Shown here: positions 9,011-17,809 of the stretch, one piece after another
Layout of the letters: each line of letters begins with the position of its first letter
Position numbering within the stretch: the first letter of the stretch is position 1
NCBI GenBank assembly: GCA_016287765.1
Contig: JAEEWS010000003.1
Span: 1 to 64,000, forward strand
Source: Lachnospiraceae bacterium
GTDB taxonomy: Bacteria; Bacillota_A; Clostridia; Lachnospirales; Lachnospiraceae
Direction: 5' to 3'
DNA: 64,000 nt
The notes under the pieces: model-generated
What the model was told of the DNA's origin: nothing
The model's database searches: none
Seen by the model: the letters and a program-made list of their open reading frames with translations, nothing else
Program-made: the position numbers and the translations under genes

Positions 9011-9679
9011 TTACAGTCCTTTGCTTTCAGCTATGTCAAGTATCTTTTTCACCACTTCGTCCACGTTTAGTTCGGAAGTATCCACTTCCACTGCATCGTC
9101 AGCTTTTTTAAGAGGTGAATTGTCTCTGTGGATATCTCTGTAATCTCTGTCCTCTATTTCTTTCTTGAGTTTTTCAAAGTCGCATTCAATACCTTTTTCT
9201 TTAAGCTCGTCAAACCTTCTCTTAGTCCTTATGTCAACGGAAGCGGTCAGGAAGATCTTAACCATTGCATCCGGTAATACTACCGTGCCTATATCTCTTC
9301 CGTCCATGACCACAGATCTGGTTTTTGCCAGCTGCTGCTGAAGGCTGACCATCTTTTTTCTCACAGCACCGTTGGTGGAAACTCCTGAAGCCATACTGCC
9401 AATTTCCGGGGTGCGTATCTTTGAATTTACGTTTTCACCGTTAAGGCTTACCACCTGTTCTCCGTTTTCATAGGAAATGCTCACATCGATGTCATCGATC
9501 ATTCCCTCGATCTTATCAGTTTCATCCGGTGAAACTCCTTTGTTCATGTAATAAAGTCCCATGGCTCTGTACATGGCTCCGGTATCAACGTAGATAAAGC
9601 CCTTCTGTTTTGCTATCTTCTTTGCAATGGTACTTTTGCCTGCTCCCGCAGGTCCGTCTATAGCTATTGATCTTATCAT
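9011..9679 (-). CDS. cmk: Cytidylate kinase
   Basis: Cmk phosphorylates CMP and dCMP with ATP. The 222-residue protein has the P-loop GPAGAGKSTIAKK, the motif VDTGAMYRAM, and the substrate-binding MDGRDIGTVVLPDA plus RDYRDIHRDNSPL, all characteristic of this family rather than other NMP kinases. Its stop codon abuts the ispH-rpsA start, consistent with co-translation. The preceding gene is the flavoprotein at 9710-10969. Nothing irregular is visible. Confidence 0.97.
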   Translation of the reverse strand: MIRSIAIDGPAGAGKSTIAKKIAKQKGFIYVDTGAMYRAMGLYYMNKGVSPDETDKIEGMIDDIDVSISYENGEQVVSLNGENVNSKIRTPEIGSMASGVSTNGAVRKKMVSLQQQLAKTRSVVMDGRDIGTVVLPDAMVKIFLTASVDIRTKRRFDELKEKGIECDFEKLKKEIEDRDYRDIHRDNSPLKKADDAVEVDTSELNVDEVVKKILDIAESKGL

Positions 9680-9709
9680 GATTTCTCCCTTTCTTATTTT
9701 GGGTCCGGT

Positions 9710-10969
9710 TTATGCCTGTCTGTGGGCCGCAGCATATCCCGCGGCATATCCGGTGGACCAGGCTATCTGCAGATTGAATCCGCCGGTCATGGCATCGAGG
9801 TCCATAACCTCACCCGCAAAATACAACCCCTCGCATATTTTTGATCCCATGGTTTTGGGATCTATTTCCTTAACATTTACCCCGCCCTTGGTAATGACAG
9901 CCTCGTTAAAATCTCTGAGCCCGGATACGGTGAGTTTAAGATGTTTAAGAAGTTCTGCCAGATGCTGCCTTTCTTCCTTTGTAACCGAATTTACCTTTTT
10001 GTCGGGATCTATGCCGGAAAGCTTAACAATCTCCGGTATAAGGCTTAAGGGCAATAAAGAATCCAGGGAATTCCTGAAGGACTTGTTAAGTTCACCGCCA
10101 AAATCTTTAAGAAGTCTTGAATCCAGTTCTTCCAAACTCATCCCGGGTTTAAGGTCTATGTAGAGTTCTCCCGTTCCCTGTGTTTTTGCCAGGGCTCCTG
10201 CTATGTGAGCACTTGCCGAAAGCACAAGGGGTCCGCTGATACCGTAATGGGTAAACAGCATTTCTCCCACATCACTGTATATCTTTTTACCCTTTTCGTT
10301 TTCCAGGGTAAGGGAAACATTTTTAAGGGATAATCCCTGAACGCGTGAAGGAAGCTCCTCTTCGATTTCTATCCCCACCAGGGACGGCACAAGTTTTGTC
10401 ACCGTGTGTCCCGCCTGTTTTGCAAAGGCATATCCGTCTCCGGTGGATCCGGTGGATGCGTAGGACAAGCCACCGGTAGCGATGATCAACGAATCCCCCT
10501 CTTCCTTAAACACTTTTCCGGAAGAGTTTTCAAGATTAAGTGAACACTTTCCGTTTTTAAACTCAAATCCCTTTGCCCGGGTATTAAGTTTAACCGTAAC
10601 TCCAAGTCTGTCCAGTTCATCTTTAAGGGCTTTTATAACATCGGAAGACTTATCGGAGGTCGGAAAAACTCTTTTCCCCCGTTCTGTCTTAAGGCTCAGT
10701 CCCAGACCTTCAAAAAATTCCATCAATGCTGCATTGTCAAAGTTTTCAAAGGCACTGAACAAAAATCTGGGATTTGCGTTTATGTTGCGAAAAAGCTCAC
10801 TTCTTTCGCAGGCGTTGGTAACATTACATCTCCCCTTGCCTGTAATAAAAAGCTTTTTGCCCAATTTTTCATTTTTTTCAAAAATAAGGACGGATGCACC
10901 TTCACGGGCCGCTGTAATACCGGCCAGCATGCCTGCGGCTCCTCCGCCGATGATCAAAACTTTATTCAT
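9710..10969 (-). CDS. HI0933/BaiN-like FAD-dependent oxidoreductase
   Basis: This 419-residue flavoprotein begins MNKVLIIGGGAAGMLAG, a dinucleotide-binding Rossmann motif, followed by EKLGKKLFITGKGRCNVTN, the hallmark of the HI0933/YhiN family. The C-terminus has GLYFAGEVMDLDAMTGG and FNLQIAWSTGYAAG, which complete the FAD site. Members have been linked to bile-acid dehydroxylation (BaiN) in gut clostridia, but the family is broad and most members have no established substrate, so I give no symbol. It heads a three-gene run with cmk and ispH-rpsA and lies just after a terminator; a candidate promoter is marked at 10990-11018. Confidence 0.88.
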   Translation of the reverse strand: MNKVLIIGGGAAGMLAGITAAREGASVLIFEKNEKLGKKLFITGKGRCNVTNACERSELFRNINANPRFLFSAFENFDNAALMEFFEGLGLSLKTERGKRVFPTSDKSSDVIKALKDELDRLGVTVKLNTRAKGFEFKNGKCSLNLENSSGKVFKEEGDSLIIATGGLSYASTGSTGDGYAFAKQAGHTVTKLVPSLVGIEIEEELPSRVQGLSLKNVSLTLENEKGKKIYSDVGEMLFTHYGISGPLVLSASAHIAGALAKTQGTGELYIDLKPGMSLEELDSRLLKDFGGELNKSFRNSLDSLLPLSLIPEIVKLSGIDPDKKVNSVTKEERQHLAELLKHLKLTVSGLRDFNEAVITKGGVNVKEIDPKTMGSKICEGLYFAGEVMDLDAMTGGFNLQIAWSTGYAAGYAAAHRQA

Positions 10970-10989
10970 ATAAAAAAACCTCGCAAAAG

Positions 10990-11018
10990 ACTATAACATG
11001 ACAAAAACAGGAATGCAA
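10990..11018 (-). promoter_or_regulatory. Candidate sigma-A promoter for the flavoprotein-cmk-ispH/rpsA operon
   Basis: TTGCAT (11018-11013) and TATAGT (10995-10990) are separated by 17 bases, and a TG one base before the -10 gives an extended -10 element. The -35 falls inside the loop and arm of the upstream terminator. The -35 matches consensus at only three positions, so this rests mainly on the extended -10 and spacing. Confidence 0.4.
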
Positions 11019-11030
11019 GATTCCTGTTTT
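11004..11030 (-). terminator. Intrinsic terminator after the GerMN-type lipoprotein gene
   Basis: A perfect 11-bp stem, AAAACAGGAAT with ATTCCTGTTTT, encloses a five-base loop. On the minus strand the 3' arm ends TTTTTG. It lies 14 bases past the lipoprotein stop. Because both arms have A/T ends it could act in either direction, but only minus-strand genes are present. Confidence 0.7.
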
Positions 11031-11043
11031 CATTTTGATCATA

Positions 11044-11601
11044 TTATTTTATCAAGTATGGTTCATCCAGGTTAAAAGAATAGTTGGAAGTTTTGTAGGC
11101 ACCGCCGTCTATTCTGAAGATAACCGCTGTACATGAATCGTAATTTTCAATGATGCTCTGGGCTATACAGTCCAGAAGTGAAGCTTCGAAGCCCGGTGAA
11201 CTGACGCCCGGAGCTCCGTCTGCGGAGAAATCAACTATAGCGGTGGTCTTCTCGAAATAGGCATTCTTGGCCACTACCGAAAAAGATTCATCTGCAAGCG
11301 CTACAGTGATCTTGTTTACAAAATCGAACAAAGTGATCTTACCCGCTTCTATCTTAACGGGAATTGCGATCTTTTCAAAATTTTCGGAGTCAAGGCTGTA
11401 AATTATAATGTCATTTTTAGGTTCGGGAATCTCTTCTTTTACATCACCGGCCTGGGTAGGCACAGTCGAGGGAGTGGACGTTATCGTAACGGTTACAAAA
11501 GGTGTAGGTGTTATCTCATTCCTGTTTTTTCCGCTCAAGCACCCTGCAAGACAAACCACAAATATTAATCCGATGATCGTAAGTATAATTCCCTTTTTCA
11601 A
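11044..11601 (-). CDS. GerMN-domain-like lipoprotein
   Basis: A TTG at 11601 is the likely start: GGAGG stands ten bases upstream, and it puts a lipoprotein signal peptide (KKGIILTIIGLIFVVCLAGC) at the N-terminus with lipobox LAGC. A longer frame would add 12 unlikely residues in front. A Thr/Pro-rich linker follows, then a domain of about 130 residues (IIIYSLDSENFEKIAIPVK ... TTAIVDFSAD ... AVIFRIDGGAYK) that resembles the GerMN fold found in the spore germination protein GerM and in other lipoproteins. Function is unknown; the domain also occurs in non-sporing bacteria. It is last in the antiporter-folD-rimO-pgsA run, 125 bases after pgsA. Confidence 0.75.
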   Translation of the reverse strand: MKKGIILTIIGLIFVVCLAGCLSGKNRNEITPTPFVTVTITSTPSTVPTQAGDVKEEIPEPKNDIIIYSLDSENFEKIAIPVKIEAGKITLFDFVNKITVALADESFSVVAKNAYFEKTTAIVDFSADGAPGVSSPGFEASLLDCIAQSIIENYDSCTAVIFRIDGGAYKTSNYSFNLDEPYLIK

Positions 11602-11685
11602 AATTATGACGCCTCCGCTCCCAAAATCGCACTCCAAGCCTGATTCTATGCGGTTTGTTTGTCAAAAATAAGGCATTTTACTGTC

Positions 11686-11715
11686 ATATTTGTTACTGTT
11701 CACAGTAACAAATAT
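11686..11715. repeat. Perfect 13-bp palindrome between pgsA and the lipoprotein gene
   Basis: ATATTTGTTACTG (11686-11698) and CAGTAACAAATAT (11703-11715) are exact reverse complements around the four bases TTCA. Outer ACTG/CAGT segments (11680-11683, 11718-11721) extend the symmetry. No T-tract follows on the minus strand, so a standard terminator is unlikely. It could be an operator or an mRNA processing hairpin. Confidence 0.7.
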
Positions 11716-11726
11716 TTCAGTCATGT

Positions 11727-12269
11727 TCACTCTTCTTTAAGAACGGAAATATTTTTTGAAATATAGTCATAAAGCGAGATCAGGGTAAGTGCGACCGAGA
11801 GCCAGATAAGCACCTGCTCGGTAACATAAAACCATTGATATTCCAGATGTATCATAAGGGCTATGGCCATGATCATCTGAACCGTTGTCTTTACCTTTCC
11901 CCACATGCCGGCAGCTATTACTATGCCCTTGTCCGAAGCCACCAGTCTGAAGCCTGAAACAATAAATTCTCTTGCAACGATGATGATAAGTGCCACGGCA
12001 CTCATCCTTCCCTCCGCCGTAAAAAGAATAAGTGCGGTGATCACAAGGATCTTATCGGCCAAAGGATCCATAAATTTGCCGAAGGTGGTTACCAGACCGT
12101 ATTTTCTTGCGATCTTACCGTCAGCCAGATCGGTCAGACAGGCCACGATATATATGCCCAATGCTATAAACTCATTACCGGGTATCTGCGTTGCATAGAA
12201 GAAAAATACAAAGAAAGGTATGAGCAGTATCCTTAAAACAGTAAGTTGATTAGGCAAATTCATTTTCAT
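11727..12269 (-). CDS. pgsA: CDP-diacylglycerol-glycerol-3-phosphate phosphatidyltransferase
   Basis: PgsA makes phosphatidylglycerophosphate, the committed step to phosphatidylglycerol, in the membrane. The 180-residue protein starts MKMNLPNQLTVLRILLIPFF and contains the CDP-alcohol phosphotransferase signature, D(2)DG(2)AR(8)G(3)D(3)D, as DLADGKIARKYG followed by GKFMDPLADK. Several hydrophobic segments match the family topology. GGGAG is nine bases before the ATG. It follows rimO by 15 bp, a pair often seen together in Firmicutes. Confidence 0.95.
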   Translation of the reverse strand: MKMNLPNQLTVLRILLIPFFVFFFYATQIPGNEFIALGIYIVACLTDLADGKIARKYGLVTTFGKFMDPLADKILVITALILFTAEGRMSAVALIIIVAREFIVSGFRLVASDKGIVIAAGMWGKVKTTVQMIMAIALMIHLEYQWFYVTEQVLIWLSVALTLISLYDYISKNISVLKEE

Positions 12270-12284
12270 AAAGCAAGTCTCCCT

Positions 12285-13604
12285 TTAATTTAAGTCGATG
12301 GCCTCTCCCATGAGGTCATATTCTTTTGAACCCGTTATCTTAACCTTGATGATGTCTCCGGACATATGCTCCCTTAAGGATTTCACGAAAACATATCCGT
12401 CAACCCCCGGCGCGTCCATGTAGCTTCTGCCTATCCAGATGTTATCTTCCGGCAATTTTCCTTCGATCATCACATCCATGATCTTCCCTGTCTTTTCCTT
12501 CCCTTTTTCAAGGGAGATCCTTTGCTGAAGCAGCATAACATCCTTCCGGCGTTTATTCTTTACCCTTGCAGGTATCTGATCCTTAAACTTTGCGGCCGGA
12601 GTTCCTGCTTCCTTTGAATAGGTAAAATCACCCAGCCTTTCAAAGCCTGTTTTCTCAACAAAATCCAAAAGCGCCGCATGATCTTCTTCAGTTTCTCCGG
12701 GGAATCCGGATATAAGTGAAGTACGCAGAGCCACATCGGGTATCCTTTTCCTGATCTTCGCGATGATCATATCAAGCTGGGCTCTGTCGGTCCTTCTTCC
12801 CATTCGTCTTAAAATACTGTCTGATGCGTGCTGAATGGGCAGATCCAGATAATGGCAGATCTTGGGTTCCTGGGCCATGGTCTCTATAAGCTCATCGTCT
12901 ATCTCTTCGGGATAACAATACATTACCCTGATCCAGGATAAGCCCTCTATCCTGCAGAGCCTTCTTAAAAGCTCCGACAGCATTTTTTTGCCGTAGATAT
13001 CCGTACCGTAAACCGTGGTTTCCTGGGCTACAAGGATAAGTTCCTTTGTCCCGCCCTCCGCAAGAAACTCCGCTTCTTTTACCAGTCTTTCCATGGGGAT
13101 GCTTCTGAACTTTCCCCTAAGGTGAGGGATTATACAATAAGAACAATGCTTGTCACAGCCTTCCGCGATCTTAAGATAGGCATAATAACCACCTGTGGTG
13201 ACCACTCTTTTGGTATCCGGAAGAGGAAGCCTGTCTATATTGTCCACATAATCTCCCTTTCCTTCCACCGCATCGCAGATCTTGTCTATAGCTGTAGTAC
13301 CAATTATCGCATCCACCTCGGGTATCTCTTTTTTGATCTCCGAAGCATATCTCTGCGCAAGGCATCCCGCAACGACTATTCTTTTTAAGGAACCGGTCTT
13401 TTTGTATTCCGCAGCCTCCAGGATAGCATTGATACTCTCTTCCTGGGCATCCTTTATGAAAGCGCAGGAATTGATGACAACGCAGTCCGCTTCGCTTTCA
13501 TCATTGGTCAAAAAGAAGCCTCTGTCCCTGAGCTGTCCCAACATGAATTCGGAATCAACCGTATTCTTGTCGCAGCCCAACGAAATAAACATTATCTTAT
13601 TCAT
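12285..13604 (-). CDS. rimO: Ribosomal protein S12 methylthiotransferase RimO
   Basis: RimO is a radical-SAM enzyme that methylthiolates an aspartate of ribosomal protein S12. The N-terminal UPF0004 domain has three cysteines (ISLGCDKNTVDSE, NSCAFIKDAQEES, VAGCLAQRY) for one cluster; the radical-SAM CxxxCxxC is in EGCDKHCSYCIIPHLRG; a C-terminal TRAM domain is present. The GCDKNTVDSE opening separates RimO from MiaB and MtaB. Length 439 is typical. The gene overlaps the end of folD by 8 bp, so translation is coupled. Confidence 0.96.
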   Translation of the reverse strand: MNKIMFISLGCDKNTVDSEFMLGQLRDRGFFLTNDESEADCVVINSCAFIKDAQEESINAILEAAEYKKTGSLKRIVVAGCLAQRYASEIKKEIPEVDAIIGTTAIDKICDAVEGKGDYVDNIDRLPLPDTKRVVTTGGYYAYLKIAEGCDKHCSYCIIPHLRGKFRSIPMERLVKEAEFLAEGGTKELILVAQETTVYGTDIYGKKMLSELLRRLCRIEGLSWIRVMYCYPEEIDDELIETMAQEPKICHYLDLPIQHASDSILRRMGRRTDRAQLDMIIAKIRKRIPDVALRTSLISGFPGETEEDHAALLDFVEKTGFERLGDFTYSKEAGTPAAKFKDQIPARVKNKRRKDVMLLQQRISLEKGKEKTGKIMDVMIEGKLPEDNIWIGRSYMDAPGVDGYVFVKSLREHMSGDIIKVKITGSKEYDLMGEAIDLN

Positions 13605-14457
13605 TCAAAAGTCCATTCTGTCTCATACAGCCTTCAAGGCAATTATTCATTAACATGGCAATGGTCATGGGGCCCACACCGCCGGGTACGGGAGTGATCT
13701 TGGAAGCAACCTTTTCAACACTATCAAAATCCACATCTCCGCAGAGCTTCTTTCCTTCGAGTCTGTGTATGCCCACATCGATGACCACAGCTCCCTCTTT
13801 AACATAGGATGCGTCGATCATTTTGGGTTTACCGATGGCCACGATCAGAATGTCAGCTCTCCTGCAGACTTCTTTAAGATTTTTGGTCCTGGAATGGCAG
13901 GTGGTGACAGTGGCGTTTTCTCTCAGCATCAATACAGACATGGGCTTACCCACAATGTTGCTTCTTCCGATAACAACACATTCTTTACCTGCGATCTCAA
14001 CGCCGGAACGCTTTAAAAGCTGGATAACACCGGCAGGAGTACAGGAAACGAATCCTGGCCTGCCTATCAGAAGATTTCCAACGCTCACAGCATTAAAACC
14101 ATCCACATCCTTTTCGGGTGCAATGGCGGCTATAACAGCATCTTCGCTTATATGTGAAGGTAAAGGAAGCTGTACCAGTATGCCGTTTACCTTATCATCT
14201 TTATTGAATTCGTCTATCTTTTTCAAAAGTTCTTCCTGGGTAGTGGTTCCGGGAAGTTCAAGAGATATGGAATCAAAGCCGCAATATTCACAGGCCTTCT
14301 TCTTGTTTGCCACATAAACCGTGCTTGCGGGATCATCTCCGCACAAAATAACCGCAAGACAGGGCTTTATCCCTTTCTCACCCAGTTTTGCCGTTTTTTC
14401 CTTTATCTCATCCTTTATGGACTGTGATATTGCTTTTCCGTCGATCAGTTCTGCCAT
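13597..14457 (-). CDS. folD: Bifunctional methylene-THF dehydrogenase/cyclohydrolase FolD
   Basis: FolD interconverts 5,10-methylene-, methenyl- and 10-formyl-tetrahydrofolate. The 286-residue product has VYVANKKKACEYCGF (with the catalytic lysine), VQLPLPSHI, the CTPAGVIQLLKRSGV motif, VIGRSNIVGKPM for NADP binding and TPVPGGVGPMTIAMLM at the C-terminus. In Bacillus folD sits between nusB and xseA; in this window that position is empty and folD is here, between the antiporter genes and rimO. Normal length, no defects seen. Confidence 0.97.
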   Translation of the reverse strand: MAELIDGKAISQSIKDEIKEKTAKLGEKGIKPCLAVILCGDDPASTVYVANKKKACEYCGFDSISLELPGTTTQEELLKKIDEFNKDDKVNGILVQLPLPSHISEDAVIAAIAPEKDVDGFNAVSVGNLLIGRPGFVSCTPAGVIQLLKRSGVEIAGKECVVIGRSNIVGKPMSVLMLRENATVTTCHSRTKNLKEVCRRADILIVAIGKPKMIDASYVKEGAVVIDVGIHRLEGKKLCGDVDFDSVEKVASKITPVPGGVGPMTIAMLMNNCLEGCMRQNGLLNE

Positions 14458-14475
14458 TGGTTTTCTCCTTGAATA

Positions 14476-16329
14476 TTATTTAAAAAGCATGTAAATAAGG
14501 GTTATAACAAGCCCCGTACTGAACAGCAGCATGGAAAGGCTTAAACTTCTTTCGATCATTCTCGCCATGGATGCGGTCTGTTCGCTGAACAATGCCAGCC
14601 TGGTCACGTAGGAGACCTTACCGGGCTTTTTATCAGTTTTTACTATCCTGTCAAGTATGGTGCCAAGACCATAGGTGAAACTGTTGCCCACTGTAACTGA
14701 CCTTTTGTGTTTAAGGGGTTTGAACACTTTTTTTCTGAAAAAGTATATGATAAGATCGGTCAGTTTGTCAAATAACCTTGCAACAAAGGCTCCGATAAAG
14801 GTTAAAAAGTACATGAATACAGGTCTGTAAACATAGGCTTCAAGGTCAAACCATCCCGGAAGCCCCGCTCTGTATCTTACCCTGTTGTTTTTCCTATCGA
14901 TCATAAGAAGCCTGATGCAAAGGAAATAAAGGGCTATGCCGACGGTGACCGAGATCGCTGTAGCCTTTATGACCGCGGGAGCAAAAAATCCGAAGTGGAT
15001 AACTTCCTCAAAAGTAACACCTGCCGCAGCCCTGTCATATTCTTCCAGCATTGTAAAAGAAGGTATCTTTGCAAAAACGATAGGTAAGATCCCTGCAGCA
15101 AATACCAAAAGCGTAGGGATGGTAAAAAGGAGTTCATCCCTTGTTTCCGGCTTTTCCTTATCTTCTCCCTGCCCCTTTTCCACAAAAAGACAGATGAAAA
15201 GCTTAAGCATATAGCAAAGAGTCATTCCGCCCGTTAAAGTGAATATTACGGAAACAGCCTTCGCGATGTCGGAGGTCTCTGCTATCACATCCAGAGCTTC
15301 ATGCATCATGTTCTTTGACACAAAACCCGAAAAGCCGGGGACTCCTGCCAGACTCAGGCCACTCACTCCAAAGGTGATCATAAGCAAAGGATTTTTCCTG
15401 CCGTAGCCCTTAAGTTCGTTAAGATCAAGAGTCTTAGTAACGGCATATATTGCGCCGACACCTATAAACAGAGCTGTTTTTATAAGAGTATGATTAAGCA
15501 TGTGAAGCAGAGTTCCTGTAAAAGCAAGTCCTCCGGGTTCCAGCACCATGCATGCCACTCCCGTAATTATGAAACCGATCTGTGACAAAGATGAACAAGC
15601 CACGGTTTTCTTAAGATCATTCGTAAATACTGCAAGAAAAGCCCCGGTAACCATAGTGCACGCACCAAGGACCAAAAGGATATTTCCCCAGATTTCAAGT
15701 CTTAAAACCCCCAGACATGAGGATGTGAGTATAATGCCTATGATACCGGCTTTGGAAAGGATGGCGGAAAGAAAAGCAGTGCCCGGTGCAACAGCCTGAA
15801 CGTAGGCCTTGGGAAGCCATACATGAAGCAAAAACACACCGGCCTTAGCGCCGAAGCCCACGGAAATGAGGATCGCGGGTATCAGTTTCTTTGACACTTC
15901 AGCACTCGCGGCAACATCCGTAAGTCTGTCAAAGTCCAGAGTCCCGAACTCGTGTTGCACGAGAAACAGCCCGTACAGCATGACCATACCGCAGATAACG
16001 GATATCCTTAAATATACCCTTCCCGCATTGTCGCTGTCATAAGTCTCCCTCTGTAATACCCAGATCACCGATGCCAAAGACATGATCTCAAAAAACATAA
16101 AGCAGGTGAAAAGATCCCCGGCAAAAAGCAGTCCCAGAGTACATAAAAAGGTTAAAACCCAGGATATATAAAATCTTGTATTCTTTTTTTGATCTTTAAG
16201 ATACTTTGCCGCAAACAGGGTGCAGACAATAAAGACCAGAACAGAAACTCCGGCATAAAGGAGTCTGAATCCGTCGGCCTTAAAGGAAAGCCCTATGGAG
16301 CAAAAATCGTTTGAAAGAAAAGAAATCAT
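14476..16329 (-). CDS. Mrp/Mbh-type proton-translocating antiporter subunit (617 aa, D-like no. 4)
   Basis: A polytopic membrane protein of the NuoL/M/N-MrpD superfamily, here with about 14 core helices plus a C-terminal extension. The TM5 glutamate is in CFMFFEIMSL; the TM7 lysine and loop are GFGAKAGVFLLHVWLP, and the TM8 lysine is in SAILSKAGIIG. The HVWLPKAYVQAVAPG wording is closest to HyfB/HycC- and MrpD-like subunits. The C-terminal about 130 residues include basic stretches and two more hydrophobic segments, longer than the usual MrpD. Its start overlaps the stop of the previous gene (ATGA). It is the last of four paralogous channel subunits; folD follows 18 bp later. Confidence 0.88.
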   Translation of the reverse strand: MISFLSNDFCSIGLSFKADGFRLLYAGVSVLVFIVCTLFAAKYLKDQKKNTRFYISWVLTFLCTLGLLFAGDLFTCFMFFEIMSLASVIWVLQRETYDSDNAGRVYLRISVICGMVMLYGLFLVQHEFGTLDFDRLTDVAASAEVSKKLIPAILISVGFGAKAGVFLLHVWLPKAYVQAVAPGTAFLSAILSKAGIIGIILTSSCLGVLRLEIWGNILLVLGACTMVTGAFLAVFTNDLKKTVACSSLSQIGFIITGVACMVLEPGGLAFTGTLLHMLNHTLIKTALFIGVGAIYAVTKTLDLNELKGYGRKNPLLMITFGVSGLSLAGVPGFSGFVSKNMMHEALDVIAETSDIAKAVSVIFTLTGGMTLCYMLKLFICLFVEKGQGEDKEKPETRDELLFTIPTLLVFAAGILPIVFAKIPSFTMLEEYDRAAAGVTFEEVIHFGFFAPAVIKATAISVTVGIALYFLCIRLLMIDRKNNRVRYRAGLPGWFDLEAYVYRPVFMYFLTFIGAFVARLFDKLTDLIIYFFRKKVFKPLKHKRSVTVGNSFTYGLGTILDRIVKTDKKPGKVSYVTRLALFSEQTASMARMIERSLSLSMLLFSTGLVITLIYMLFK

Positions 16330-17801
16330 ATAAGTCCCTCTGCTACTTTTGAAATAAAATCAACCAACGGTGCGGAGAATATGCCCAAAAATACGATTAT
16401 GAGCGACAATAAACATAAAGGAACAGTCATAAAAGGTCCCGGATCTTTAATCTCTGAGATCGAATCGTGATCAAAACCCGCTCCCGGGAAATAGGCCCTG
16501 AATATAAGCGAGAATATATAAAGTGCAGTAAGCACAGCCGATATCAATATGGCCGCAATTCCAAAGCCTGCAAGAACACCGCCGCTCTTTGCCGCTCCGG
16601 TAAGTAACTGCCACTTGCTTGAAAAGCCTATCGTGGGCGGAACTCCCATAAGAGCAAGACCTGCAACGGTAAATGCCGCAAAGGTGATCTTCATCTTCCG
16701 GCCGTAACCGTAAAGCTGATCCACATAGGCTCTTTCGTACTTGCAAAGCACAATGCCCGCTACAAAGAAAAGTGTTATCTTAATGATACCGTGAAAAACA
16801 AAGTGAGCCAGCCCTCCGGTAAGTCCCTCGGGCGTCATAAGCGCAGCTCCGAACAGCATATAAGACAGATTGCTTATGGTAGAATAAGCAAGTCTACGTT
16901 TAAAATGCTGTTCTTTTAAAGCCATTGATGATCCGAAAATTATAGTCACAATGCACATTATAAGGCAAAGGTTCTGAGCCCAGGTGCCATAGAGAAGCTC
17001 CGTACCGTAAACATAGTATATTACCCTGATTATTGCAAAGGCGCCACAGTTTACCACTGCCACCGCATGAAGCAAAGCCGTTACCGGAGTGGGTGCCACA
17101 GAAGCCGAAGGAAGCCATCCGTGAAGCGGGAAAATAGCCGCTTTGACGCCAAAGCCGAAAAAGGTAAGAACAAAAATTATCCTTAAGATCTGTGCCTCTC
17201 CGCTTCCGATAAAATATCTGAACAGACCGCCGTATACAAAGTTTGTACTTCCGGCGTAGTTAAGCACTACCACCATGCCCACAAAGGCAAAGGCAGCTCC
17301 GCCTATGGAATAAAGCACATATTTTCTTCCCGCCGCCACATTCTTTTCTTTCATGCCGTGCATCACTATGGGCAGAGTCACAAGAGTAAGGAACTCATAG
17401 AAAAGATAAAGGGTCAGCAGGTTGTCCGAAAATGCTATACCGCAGGTAACACCGTAGGTCATGAGATAAAAGGTGTAAAATACATTTTCTCCGCCCTCGT
17501 GTACCATGTACTCCAGTGCATATGAAACCGCAATGGGCCATAAAAGTGCAATAAGACCGGCAAATATCATTCCTGCCCCGTCCAGGGACAAGGTTACGGG
17601 AAGTCCTTTACTGATATTCAACAGATGAAGTCTGAGCCCTCCGGCTGAATTCAAAAGCGCTGTTAAGATCAAACATGAATTAATGACCGATGCAACGAGC
17701 ACATAAATATTTCTTGCTTTTCTGTTTTTAAAACCGATAAGTGAAACCAGCCCTCCGGCTATGATCGGAAACACCACGGGAAAAATGAGCAGATAATTCA
17801 T
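16326..17801 (-). CDS. Mrp/Mbh-type antiporter subunit (491 aa, D-like no. 3)
   Basis: Polytopic NuoL/MrpD-superfamily subunit. The TM5 glutamate is in LYFLFYEFLTL and the TM7 lysine in GFGVKAAIFPLHGWLP. In TM8 the usual KxG is replaced by ALLHAVAVVNCGAFA, with a histidine earlier in the helix; this resembles NuoL/MrpA-type sequences rather than MrpD, which suggests this subunit plays the A/L-like part. Other family features such as LAYSTISNLSYMLFG (broken helix region) are present. GGAGA precedes the ATG by six bases. It starts 8 bp after the preceding subunit. Confidence 0.88.
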   Translation of the reverse strand: MNYLLIFPVVFPIIAGGLVSLIGFKNRKARNIYVLVASVINSCLILTALLNSAGGLRLHLLNISKGLPVTLSLDGAGMIFAGLIALLWPIAVSYALEYMVHEGGENVFYTFYLMTYGVTCGIAFSDNLLTLYLFYEFLTLVTLPIVMHGMKEKNVAAGRKYVLYSIGGAAFAFVGMVVVLNYAGSTNFVYGGLFRYFIGSGEAQILRIIFVLTFFGFGVKAAIFPLHGWLPSASVAPTPVTALLHAVAVVNCGAFAIIRVIYYVYGTELLYGTWAQNLCLIMCIVTIIFGSSMALKEQHFKRRLAYSTISNLSYMLFGAALMTPEGLTGGLAHFVFHGIIKITLFFVAGIVLCKYERAYVDQLYGYGRKMKITFAAFTVAGLALMGVPPTIGFSSKWQLLTGAAKSGGVLAGFGIAAILISAVLTALYIFSLIFRAYFPGAGFDHDSISEIKDPGPFMTVPLCLLSLIIVFLGIFSAPLVDFISKVAEGLI

Positions 17802-17809
17802 ACAATCTC

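Noticed and set aside
11660..11665. Perfect TTGACA on the minus strand upstream of the GerMN-type lipoprotein
   Set aside because: The only -10-like hexamer (TAGAAT) is 11 bases away and nothing suitable is at 16-18 bases, so it is not a convincing sigma-A promoter.
13597..13604. Frameshift between folD and rimO
   Set aside because: Both genes are full length with proper termini; the eight-base overlap is ordinary translational coupling.
16326..16329. Antiporter D-like genes as NADH dehydrogenase (complex I) nuoL/M/N
   Set aside because: No other Nuo subunit is present, and the neighbours are MrpE, F, G, B and C, so Mrp/Mbh-type is the better reading.
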